From positions 496,001-560,000 of the forward strand of contig NZ_WXEW01000001.1 of the NCBI RefSeq assembly GCF_009901565.1: a stretch of DNA of 64,000 nucleotides, read 5' to 3'. Below the pieces are notes generated by a model. It worked only from the letters and a program-made list of their open reading frames with translations. It ran no database searches and was not told where the DNA came from. Both the position numbers and the translations under genes were made by a program. The DNA comes from Herbidospora solisilvae (lineage in GTDB: Bacteria; Actinomycetota; Actinomycetes; Streptosporangiales; Streptosporangiaceae). Of this stretch, positions 1-9,203 are shown in pieces (the stretch's first letter is position 1; each line of letters begins with the position of its first letter).

Positions 1-2
1 CC

Positions 3-1481
3 GACGCCCCCGCCGACCGCCAGGCCGAGGGACTGGCGGCCTACTGGCTGGCCCGCGACCTGATCCCGCTGACCGGCGAGTGGGCCGACCGCCTCCACGC
101 CGCCGAGCGCACCGCCGAACTGGTCGAGAAGATCGGCCCCAACGGCCGTTCGCGCGCGAACGCGCTGGTCGTGGTCTTCCAGGTGCTCCTCGACAGCAGC
201 CCCCTGCTGGCCCGCGCCGCCGAGGTCGGCGCCGAGCTGATCCCCCTGCTGGCGGGCTCCCCCGCCGACGCCGTGACCCTGTGCGACGTGACGTCGCGGC
301 GCGGCCTGGCCCTGCTGCGGCTGGGCGACACCGCCGCCGCGCGGGGCTGCTTCGAGGAGTCGCGGCGCATCGCCGAGAAGCTGCCCGACTCGGCCGACCC
401 GTCGTCGCTGATCGCCCGCGCCGAGCACAACCTGGCCGAACTCCTCGTCGACGAAGGCCACGCCGAGCAGGGCCGGGCGATCCTCGCCGACGTGGCCGGA
501 CGCCGCAGCGCCGGGGTGCCGACGACCGGCGCCGGCCCGGCCTGGCGCCGCCACACCCTGACCCGGCAGGCCCTGGCCCGCGCCACCACGAGGGCGGGCC
601 GGGTCGTCGAGGGCGTGCGGCTCGCCGAGGCCACCCTGACCGACCGCGAAGACCGCCTCGGCCAGGACAACGTGAACACCGCCTCGGCCCGGGTCACCCT
701 GGCCGAGGCCCTGCTGGCCGCCGCCCACCCCGCCCAGGCCCGCCACCACCTGAGCGAGGCCATGCGCCTGCGCTCCCTCTACCTCCCCGGCGAGGGCTAC
801 TGGCCCCAGTACGACCTGGTCCGCCTCGCCGAGATCGAATTGCACGCCGGCTTCCCCGCCCAGGCCGTCCGCCTCCTCGACGACGCGACCGTGACCACGA
901 CGTGGTTCGCCGACCGCGTCTCCCCCCGGCTGCACGAGGAGGCCGTGCTGATCCGCTCGCTGGGCCTGACCGCCTCCGGCGAGGCCCTGACGGCCCTGTC
1001 CGACCTGGCCGAACTCCCCCAGACCAGGGCGGTGCTCCGCGCCCAGGCGACGGCCCGCCTGACCGTCGGCGACCCCGCCTCGGCCGCCCGCGTCCTCGAC
1101 GCCCTGGACCCCGGCGAGCCCGCTCCCGAGCAGGCCGAGACCCTGCTGATCCGCGCCCGCGCCGCCGCCGCCCTGGGCCGCGAGCAGGCCGCCGAAGAGG
1201 CCTGCCAGGCGATCCTGGCGCTGGCCGGCGACCAGATCGACGCCACCCACCCAACAGTGCTTGGCGCCCGCCTGGGCCTCGCCCTGCAACGTGTCCGCTC
1301 CGACCGGGCCGCGGAGGTCGGCGACCTGCTCGCTCCGCTGCTCGACCGCCGGGCCCTCGCGCACGGCAAACCGGCGCTGGGTGACGGGCATCCGCTGCTG
1401 GCAGAGGCCATGGCCCTGGCGGCACGGGCGGGCGCGCCGCCGGCGCGTGCGCCGGAGGACCAGCTGTGGGAGAACTTCTAG
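3..1481 (+). CDS. TPR-like helical repeat protein, 5' end outside window
   Basis: The reading frame is open from the first bases of the window to TAG at 1479, giving at least 492 residues, so the N-terminus lies outside. The sequence is alanine/leucine-rich and helical. Repeated units of the type L-x-x-G-x-x-x-A-A-R-x-x-x-E (for example the LRLGDTAAARGCFEE stretch) and repeated A-x-x-x-L-G-x-x-x-A-A-E-x-A motifs resemble tetratricopeptide repeats. Such proteins usually scaffold protein-protein contacts in the cytosol. In actinomycetes they often form the C-terminal part of a larger regulator or NTPase, so this may be the tail of a multidomain protein. No catalytic motif is visible, and the function is not assigned. 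Confidence 0.7.
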   Translation, partial: DAPADRQAEGLAAYWLARDLIPLTGEWADRLHAAERTAELVEKIGPNGRSRANALVVVFQVLLDSSPLLARAAEVGAELIPLLAGSPADAVTLCDVTSRRGLALLRLGDTAAARGCFEESRRIAEKLPDSADPSSLIARAEHNLAELLVDEGHAEQGRAILADVAGRRSAGVPTTGAGPAWRRHTLTRQALARATTRAGRVVEGVRLAEATLTDREDRLGQDNVNTASARVTLAEALLAAAHPAQARHHLSEAMRLRSLYLPGEGYWPQYDLVRLAEIELHAGFPAQAVRLLDDATVTTTWFADRVSPRLHEEAVLIRSLGLTASGEALTALSDLAELPQTRAVLRAQATARLTVGDPASAARVLDALDPGEPAPEQAETLLIRARAAAALGREQAAEEACQAILALAGDQIDATHPTVLGARLGLALQRVRSDRAAEVGDLLAPLLDRRALAHGKPALGDGHPLLAEAMALAARAGAPPARAPEDQLWENF

Positions 1482-1484
1482 TTG

Positions 1485-1515
1485 AGTCAGCTCTCTATGA
1501 GTTGTTGAGCTGAGT
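1485..1515 (+). terminator. Imperfect hairpin just after the TPR-like gene
   Basis: AGTCAGCTC (1485-1493) faces GAGCTGAGT (1507-1515), giving 8 of 9 pairs around a 13-base loop. It starts four bases after the stop codon. There is no T-tract, which is common for actinobacterial terminators, so this is only a candidate. Confidence 0.3.
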
Positions 1516-1595
1516 AAAGTTCGCGTTGACGGCGTCGATCGGATCATGCACCTCGGCCCTCGAATTCAGCCGGACCGTGAACCTGGCGTCGGAGC

Positions 1596-1619
1596 ACGGT
1601 TCGGTGGCGGCTGAACCGT
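1596..1619 (+). promoter_or_regulatory. Inverted repeat in the leader of the FetB-like gene
   Basis: ACGGTTC (1596-1602) and GAACCGT (1613-1619) form a perfect 7-bp stem with a 10-base loop, about 57 bases before the GTG start of the FetB-like permease. It could be an operator or an RNA hairpin. No known riboswitch consensus was recognised. Confidence 0.3.
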
Positions 1620-1675
1620 TCTCAGGGGAGTGGTCGGGTTCAACCCTGGTTATAGCAGGCGGAATACTGCGGGGC

Positions 1676-2410
1676 GTGGAATCCACGTCCCTGATCTCGC
1701 CGACCCCCGCGCTCCCGATCGTGCTGGTTCTGATGGTCGCGGGTGGTGCCGTCGTGGCGGCGGCGGGAGGGCTCGGGCTGGGGTGGGCGGTGGTGCGGGC
1801 CTGCGTGCGGGCCGTGGTGCAGCTCGGGGTGGTGTCGCTGGTCATCGCCTGGGTGGTCGCGAACGGGTTCGCCGTCGCCGGGTTCATCCTGCTCATGTAC
1901 GTCTTCGCCGTCCACACCGCCGCCCGCAGGATCGGCACCCATTGGGCGGCGGTCCCGATCGCCGCGGGCAGTGCCCCGGTCCTCGTGCTCCTCACCGCCA
2001 CCGGCGTCGTCTCGCTGGACGGGATCGTGGTCATCCCGGTCGCCGGCATCGTCTTCGGCGGCTGCCTGATCGCCACCAGCCTGGCCGGGCGGCGGGCCGC
2101 CGACGAGCTGACCACCCGCCACGGCGAGGTGGAGGCGGCCATGGCCCTCGGGTTCACGCCCCAGGAGGCCCGGCTGGAGATCTGCCGGCCCGCCGCCGCC
2201 CAGGCCCTGGTGCCCGCGCTCGACCAGACCCGGACGGTCGGGCTGGTCACCCTCCCGGGCGCGTTCGTCGGCATGCTGCTCGGCGGGGCGGGGCCGATCG
2301 AGGCGGGGATCGTGCAGCTGGTCGTCCTGGTGGCGCTGCTGTCGGCGGAGGCCCTCGCCGTCGTGCTGACCGTCGAACTGGCCGCCCGAGGGCGGCTGAT
2401 CAGGCCGTAA
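1676..2410 (+). CDS. fetB: FetB/UPF0014-family ABC permease (putative iron exporter)
   Basis: The protein is about 244 residues and almost wholly hydrophobic, with roughly six to seven membrane segments. The order and spacing match the UPF0014/FetB family: a conserved R-x-x-V-Q-L segment after the second helix, a Y-V-F-A-V-H/A-A-R-R region, a cytosolic loop where 'AMALGF' is followed by the 'QEARLEICRPA' coupling-helix-like stretch, and the late motif 'GLVTLPGAFVGMLLGGA', which is diagnostic. E. coli FetB pairs with the ATPase FetA and exports iron. No FetA partner is adjacent, so the ATPase must be elsewhere or the role has diverged. GTG at 1676 was chosen because it begins just before the first membrane segment. 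A longer in-frame reading to 1526 adds an unlikely soluble N-tail. Confidence 0.75.
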   Translation: MESTSLISPTPALPIVLVLMVAGGAVVAAAGGLGLGWAVVRACVRAVVQLGVVSLVIAWVVANGFAVAGFILLMYVFAVHTAARRIGTHWAAVPIAAGSAPVLVLLTATGVVSLDGIVVIPVAGIVFGGCLIATSLAGRRAADELTTRHGEVEAAMALGFTPQEARLEICRPAAAQALVPALDQTRTVGLVTLPGAFVGMLLGGAGPIEAGIVQLVVLVALLSAEALAVVLTVELAARGRLIRP

Positions 2411-2494
2411 ATTTCTGCCCCATATCGTGATATGTCCCGAATTCGGGATCTTCGGAGCGGGCACGCCCAACCCGGAACCGAAGGGGGTACGCAA

Positions 2495-2800
2495 GTGATC
2501 AAGAAGCTGCACCGTATGGGTCTCAGGTCCAGTCACATGTACACCGCCGCCGCGGCGTCGGTGGGCCTGTCCTTCTGCACCTGGATGATCTCCAGGCAGG
2601 TGGAGCACGCCGGCCTCGACCGGGCCGACCGCTGGGGGATCTTCATCGGCCAGTGGGCGCCGACGCTCATGGCCATGGGCGTGGCGCTCCGCGTCGAGGA
2701 GACCCACATGACCGACGACGAAATGCGGAAGATGGACTCCGACATGGAGATGGGCTCCCGCACCTCGGGCAGCTCCCGGGTCCACGCGCCCGCCAGGTAG
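2495..2800 (+). CDS. Small conserved-type membrane protein
   Basis: This is a protein of about 101 residues with one or two hydrophobic segments (around residues 15-32 and 47-62), a central 'DRADRWGIFIGQWAPT' stretch and a charged tail rich in Met, Asp and Glu. Short proteins of this pattern are common, unnamed membrane proteins of actinomycetes. GTG at 2495 is preferred because a strong purine tract (AAGGGGG) sits about 8 bases upstream. The in-frame ATG at 2432 lacks such a site. A strong hairpin follows the stop codon. Function unknown. Confidence 0.6.
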   Translation: MIKKLHRMGLRSSHMYTAAAASVGLSFCTWMISRQVEHAGLDRADRWGIFIGQWAPTLMAMGVALRVEETHMTDDEMRKMDSDMEMGSRTSGSSRVHAPAR

Positions 2801-2809
2801 GAGACCACT

Positions 2810-2846
2810 GGGGCCGCCCCGGCACGCATCCGACCGGGGCGGCTCC
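2810..2846 (+). terminator. Strong GC hairpin terminator
   Basis: GGGGCCGCCCCGG (2810-2822) pairs with CCGGGGCGGCTCC (2834-2846) over 13 positions with one G-T pair and an 11-base loop, nine bases after the stop of the small membrane protein. There is no T-run, typical of high-GC genomes. Confidence 0.7.
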
Positions 2847-2855
2847 AGACCGCGA

Positions 2856-2955
2856 CGTCCACCGCCCACCGTTTCCGACCATTCGGCACTGACGCCGTTC
2901 CGCGTCCGCCGCCCACCCTTTCCGACCATTCGGGCGCCGACGCCGTTCCGCGTCC
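2856..2955. repeat. Two tandem copies of a ~47-bp sequence
   Basis: Copy 1 starts at 2856 and copy 2 at 2903. Both share the blocks CGCCCACC, TTTCCGACCATTCGG and GACGCCGTTCCGCGTCC with a few substitutions between them. The repeat lies between a terminator and the convergent cyclase gene, with no coding signal of its own. Confidence 0.7.
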
Positions 2956-3007
2956 CGAGGGGCCACGAACCGTCGCCCGTACCCATCGATGTTCCAGCCG
3001 ACGGAAG

Positions 3008-3970
3008 TCAGGCCCGCGACACCAGATAGGGCACCAGTTCGCCGACGCCCCGGACCACCTGCAGGCTTTCCGCCCGCAGCCCGAAGCGGGGATGGTCCTC
3101 CAGTTCCCCCGCGATCGCCGGATCGGCCAGCACGCCTCCCGCCGGAGCCAGTGAGGTCAGCCGCGACGCCAGGTTCACCGTCGTCCCGAAGACGTCGCCC
3201 ATGCGGCCGATCACCGGGCCGATCGCCAGGCCCACCCGCAGCTGGGGCATGCCCTTGACGCGGGCGTGCGCGCCGACCAGGGACAGGGCGATGTCGGCGG
3301 CGTGGGCGGCGGTGTCGCTCACCCACAACACCGAGTCGCCCAGGGTCTTGATCATGCGGCCGCCCGAGGAGGCCACGATGTCGGCCGAGCGGCTCTCGAA
3401 ACGTTCGACCAGGCGGGCCAGTTCGGTCTCGGAGATCTGGCGGCTCAGCCGGGTGAAGCCCACCAGGTCGGCGAAGCCGACGGCCAGGCGGGTCGAGGCG
3501 GTCTCCTGGTCGACGATGCGGCCGGCGGAGGCGGCGAGGTGGCGGCGCCAGGCGTACACGAGCAGGCGTTCCAGGTCGGGGACGACGCGGTCGGCGCGGC
3601 GCTGCCACGCGTGGCTGCGCCGGGACAGCGGGACCCCGGCCAGGTCGAGGGTCTCGGCGCCGAGTTCGGCCTGGGACTCCGCGAGGCGGGCGGACGCCCG
3701 GCCGAGCGAGCGCGCCATCAGCATGATGTGCTCGTCGTCGTAGGTGCCGTCGGCGAGCAGGCCCATGAGGGTCTTCAGGGCCTCGACGTCGGCGTCGGTG
3801 AACTCGATCGCGTCGTCGGCGACGTTGGCGAAGCCGAGCGCACGCCAGAAGCGGCGCGCCCGGTGGAAGGGCACGCCCGCCAGTTCCGCGACCTGGTGAC
3901 TGGTATAGCGACGATGCTGGCGGAGGAAGGCCTCCGTCAGCCCGTCGACTCGCGGGTCGTCAATCGTCAT
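3008..3970 (-). CDS. Class III adenylate cyclase with N-terminal helix-turn-helix-like/autoinhibitory region
   Basis: The protein is 320 residues. Residues 1-150 resemble the N-terminal regulatory region of mycobacterial Rv1264/Rv2212-type cyclases, with a MerR-like segment near residues 20-65. Residues 160-310 are a class III cyclase domain. The metal-binding aspartates are D168 (FADLVGFT) and D212 (LGDSVLW). K208 and D259 sit at the positions that select adenine, and N266/R270 (VNLASR) at the transition-state positions, so the catalytic set looks complete and ATP specificity is likely. The product would be cAMP, made in the cytosol. ATG at 3970 was chosen because homology-like sequence starts there; a longer frame to 4072 adds an unrelated tail. 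The gene converges on the small membrane protein gene. Confidence 0.85.
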   Translation of the reverse strand: MTIDDPRVDGLTEAFLRQHRRYTSHQVAELAGVPFHRARRFWRALGFANVADDAIEFTDADVEALKTLMGLLADGTYDDEHIMLMARSLGRASARLAESQAELGAETLDLAGVPLSRRSHAWQRRADRVVPDLERLLVYAWRRHLAASAGRIVDQETASTRLAVGFADLVGFTRLSRQISETELARLVERFESRSADIVASSGGRMIKTLGDSVLWVSDTAAHAADIALSLVGAHARVKGMPQLRVGLAIGPVIGRMGDVFGTTVNLASRLTSLAPAGGVLADPAIAGELEDHPRFGLRAESLQVVRGVGELVPYLVSRA

Positions 3971-4076
3971 GCGGAAACCGTTCTGCGACCCATTCCGGAG
4001 AACGCACGATACCCGCGCTTTCGGTGGGGGAAAAGTCTTGCCACCAGCCACTTTATCCGGCAATTTGCCCAAATGC

Positions 4077-4297
4077 TCAGTGTTCGCGGGCCACGCCCCC
4101 GTACTGGTAGACCTCCCGGTCCCGGTAGTCGGTCAGCGTGTCGGGCCGCCACTGGGGCAGCGACACCACGCCGGGATCGAGCAGTTCGAGGTCGTCGAAG
4201 AAGCGGGCCAGGTGCTCGGGCGAGCGCAGCACCAGCGGGGCGCCGCCGCGGGCGTGCCAGACGTCGACCGCCCGCTGCATCCGGGTGCCGATGTCGA
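4077..4297 (-). pseudogene. C-terminal remnant of a DUF574-type SAM-dependent methyltransferase
   Basis: About 70 residues ending at 4077 read like the end of the actinobacterial Methyltransf_19/DUF574 family: an 'RSPEHLARFFDDLELLDPGVV' type helix-strand, then W-R-P-D and a terminal Y-G-G-V-A-R-E. The SAM-binding two thirds of the enzyme are missing. Upstream sequence in this frame is not convincing and no start codon with a ribosome-binding site is seen. I read it as a decayed gene. Confidence 0.6.
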
Positions 4298-4409
4298 GGT
4301 GTCGAGGCGCTGCCGCGGTGTGCCGGCCATCTCCCTCCCTCCTCTCCGGCCAACATAGCCGCGGGGTCCTCCCGGCACGGCGAAGCGGAGCCCGTGATCT
4401 GGTCACGAA

Positions 4410-4426
4410 CCCCGCTTACGGCGGGG
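4410..4426 (-). terminator. Hairpin after the geosmin synthase gene
   Basis: CCCCGC (4410-4415) and GCGGGG (4421-4426) form a perfect 6-bp stem with loop TTACG, nine bases beyond the stop codon of the geosmin synthase gene, reading leftward. Confidence 0.5.
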
Positions 4427-4434
4427 AATCGGGG

Positions 4435-6684
<2,250 letters not shown>

Positions 6685-6735
6685 TCACCCTTGCGGCGGA
6701 CCCGCCGGGTATGTCGCGCTCTGTACGCTCCCCCG

Positions 6736-7395
6736 GTGACGATCAGGGTGCTCATCGCCGACGACCAGGCGATGATCCGCGTGGGGCTGCGCCTGATGGC
6801 CGAGACCGAGCCTGGAGTCGACGTGGTCGGCGAGGCCGCCGACGGCCGGGCGGCGGTCGCCCTGGCCCGCTCCCTGCGGCCCGACGTCCTGCTGCTCGAC
6901 ATCGCGATGCCCGTCATGTCGGGCCTGGAGGCCGCCCGGATCCTCCTGGACGAGGGCGGCGCGCCCCGGATCGTGATGCTCACGACGTTCGACACCGACG
7001 AGAACCTGCACGCCGCGCTGCGCCTGGGCGTGGGCGGCTACCTGCTGAAGTCGTCTCCCCCTGAGCAGCTCGTCGAGGCGATCAGGACCGCCGCCGCCGG
7101 AGACGGCCTGATCGACCCCGCCGTCACCCTGCGGGTGATCGCCGCCTTCGCCGCCGCGAGCCGCCTGGCTCCCCCGCCCGAGTTGTCCACGTTGACGGCC
7201 CGCGAGCGGGAGGTGCTCACCGGCCTGGCCCGGGGCCGTTCCAACCGCGAGATCGCCGCCTCGCTCTTCGTCGGGGAGGCGACGGTGCGCAGCCACGTCG
7301 CCCAGGTGCTGCGCAAGCTTGGTCTGCGTGACCGCGTCCAGGCGGTGGTGTTCGCGTACGAGACCGGGCTGGTCAGGCCGGGTGAGGGCCGATGA
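6736..7395 (+). CDS. NarL/LuxR-type response regulator
   Basis: This 219-residue regulator has an N-terminal receiver domain with acidic residues D9-D10, phosphoacceptor D55 (VLLLDIAMP) and the conserved Lys of 'GGYLLKSS'. The C-terminal LuxR-type HTH (LTAREREVLTGLARGRSNREIA) lies around residues 150-210. It pairs with the histidine kinase that starts inside its stop codon (ATGA overlap at 7392). GTG at 6736 gives the normal receiver start; an upstream in-frame start at 6691 would add 15 unlikely residues. Its target genes are not evident, but the divergent geosmin synthase gene and the convergent membrane gene at 8423 are candidates. Confidence 0.9.
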   Translation: MTIRVLIADDQAMIRVGLRLMAETEPGVDVVGEAADGRAAVALARSLRPDVLLLDIAMPVMSGLEAARILLDEGGAPRIVMLTTFDTDENLHAALRLGVGGYLLKSSPPEQLVEAIRTAAAGDGLIDPAVTLRVIAAFAAASRLAPPPELSTLTAREREVLTGLARGRSNREIAASLFVGEATVRSHVAQVLRKLGLRDRVQAVVFAYETGLVRPGEGR

Positions 7396-8456
7396 GCCGG
7401 GTGGCGGCCGTCCTCGTGGCCGTCGCCGGGCTGGCCGAGGTCCTCGGGCGTCCCGAGGCGGTCGGCGACCCGGTCCCGCTCGCGCTGGGGGCGCTGGCCG
7501 CCGGGGCGCTGGTGTGGTTCCGCACCCGCTTCCCCGCCGCGCTGCTGGTGGCGCTGGTCGCGGTGGGCGCGGTGTCGGCGGGCGGCGCGTACTACCCGTT
7601 CTGGCACCTGTACGCCACGCTCGTGCTCGTCCACACCATCGGGTGGGCCTACGAGCTGCGCTCGCGCGCGGGCCTGCTGGGCCTGGCGGCCGTGGTGGCG
7701 GCGTGGGCGCACCTGCAGACGCGGCTCTGGACCGATCCGCCCGAGGTGCTGATCTCGGCGATCTTCTACGTGGCGGCGTACACGACCGGAGTGGCCCTGC
7801 GCCGTCAGATCGACCGCACCCGGATCATGGCCGAGCGGGCCGTCCGCCTGGAGCTGGAGCGCGAATACGCGGTGCGGCAGGAACGCGCCCGCATCGCGCG
7901 GGAGCTGCACGACGTCGTGGCCCACAACGTGAGCCTGATGACGTTGCACACCGGCGGCGTGCGCCGGCTGCTCGGCCCCGCCTTCCCCCGTGAGGTGGAG
8001 CTGCTGCACGGCGTCGAACGGGCCGGGCGGGAGGCGATCGAGGAGCTGCGGCTGATGCTCGGCATGCTCCGCGAGCCCGGCGAGCCGTCCCCGCCCGGAA
8101 CCCTGGAGGACCTGGTCGCGGCCGCGGGCCCCGGCGTCGGCCTGACGACGGTGGGCGAGCCCCGGCCGCTGCCGCCGGGGGCCGGTCTGTCGGTCTACCG
8201 GATCGTCCAGGAGGCGCTGACCAACGTCCGCAAACACGCCCGCGCCACCCGGGCCGAGGTGACCCTGACCTACGCCCCCGGCTCCGTCACCGTGACGATC
8301 ACCGACGACGGGACCGGCGGCGGCGCGGACGACGCCGCCGGGACCGGGCACGGCCTGATCGGGATGCGCGAACGCGTCGCGATGCACGGCGGCATCCTGA
8401 CGGCGGGCCCCACGGCCACGGGCTACCGGGTGACGGCCGTGCTCCCCACCGGCTGA
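7392..8456 (+). CDS. Sensor histidine kinase, NarL-family (HisKA_3)
   Basis: This 354-residue kinase has about five to six membrane segments in residues 1-135, a short coiled linker, a HisKA_3 dimerisation box with phospho-acceptor H173 (RELHDVVAHN) and a C-terminal HATPase_c domain. The ATPase domain shows the N box (VQEALTNVRKHA), a D-D-G-T-G motif and 'GTGHGLIGMRERVAMHGG'. There is no large extracellular sensor, so the signal is probably sensed in or near the membrane, as in cell-envelope stress kinases. It overlaps the response regulator by 4 bases and the convergent membrane gene by 34 bases. Confidence 0.9.
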   Translation: MSRVAAVLVAVAGLAEVLGRPEAVGDPVPLALGALAAGALVWFRTRFPAALLVALVAVGAVSAGGAYYPFWHLYATLVLVHTIGWAYELRSRAGLLGLAAVVAAWAHLQTRLWTDPPEVLISAIFYVAAYTTGVALRRQIDRTRIMAERAVRLELEREYAVRQERARIARELHDVVAHNVSLMTLHTGGVRRLLGPAFPREVELLHGVERAGREAIEELRLMLGMLREPGEPSPPGTLEDLVAAAGPGVGLTTVGEPRPLPPGAGLSVYRIVQEALTNVRKHARATRAEVTLTYAPGSVTVTITDDGTGGGADDAAGTGHGLIGMRERVAMHGGILTAGPTATGYRVTAVLPTG

Positions 8457-9082
8457 GCCCATTCCCCGTCGCTCATCCTGAGCATCCGCAGGCCGACGAC
8501 CCCCGCTCCGGCCAGGTAGAGCGCCCCGGCCACGATCGTCCCGACCGGATAGATCGGCCCGGCGAGCGCCCCCGCCAGCATCGCCGGCCCCGCCCACCAG
8601 GGCGCCTGCTTCGTGTACGCCAGCACCAGCGCCAGCAGCAGGACGCCCAGCAGCCCGAGGAAACCGGGGTTGCGAAAGCCCCAGGCGAGCCCGGGGTCGG
8701 CGCCGATCAGGTCGCCCAGGGCCGACCCGGCGTGGGGCTCCATGACCCGCTCCAGCCGGGAGTAGACGAAGTCGCTCGTCATCAGCGCCGAGAAGTTGAT
8801 CACGCCCAGCACGGCGACGGACCCGGTGACGTGGGCGGCGACCGGCGCGCGCTTGGCGGCCAGATGCGTCATGCCGAGCAGGCCCGGCACGAGCAGCACC
8901 CACGACCAGTGCAGCAACGTGGCGCTGACGGAGACCTGGCCCGGGTTGGCGCCGTAGTGCCCGATCCCGCCACCGGCGCGGAGGGCGGGATCGACGACGA
9001 GCCCGGCGATGTAGAGGACGGGGGCGGCCAGGAGACTGCTCCCGGCGACGACCCGGAAGAACCTCACGGGATCACGAAACAT
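8423..9082 (-). CDS. Polytopic membrane protein, unknown function
   Basis: This 219-residue protein has five probable membrane helices (about residues 10-28, 55-75, 83-103, 140-160 and 165-195) and no catalytic motif. It ends inside the convergent histidine kinase gene (34-bp overlap). It could be a target of, or accessory to, that two-component system, but nothing in the sequence proves this. I do not recognise the family. Confidence 0.65.
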   Translation of the reverse strand: MFRDPVRFFRVVAGSSLLAAPVLYIAGLVVDPALRAGGGIGHYGANPGQVSVSATLLHWSWVLLVPGLLGMTHLAAKRAPVAAHVTGSVAVLGVINFSALMTSDFVYSRLERVMEPHAGSALGDLIGADPGLAWGFRNPGFLGLLGVLLLALVLAYTKQAPWWAGPAMLAGALAGPIYPVGTIVAGALYLAGAGVVGLRMLRMSDGEWAQPVGSTAVTR

Positions 9083-9144
9083 GACAACCTTCCGACAAGC
9101 CGCGAATGACGTGCGGGAAGGCTAGGGACCGGACACGGGCCGGG

Positions 9145-9160
9145 GCGTCCCCCGGGACGC
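9145..9160 (-). terminator. Short GC inverted repeat between the DUF6493-like gene and the membrane gene
   Basis: GCGTCC (9145-9150) and GGACGC (9155-9160) face each other around a four-base loop, about 45 bases past the stop of the leftward DUF6493-like gene. A plausible terminator. Confidence 0.35.
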
Positions 9161-9203
9161 GGAAGGCGGGTCCCCCGAGACGCTGAGCCGGCCCGCGCGG
9201 CGG

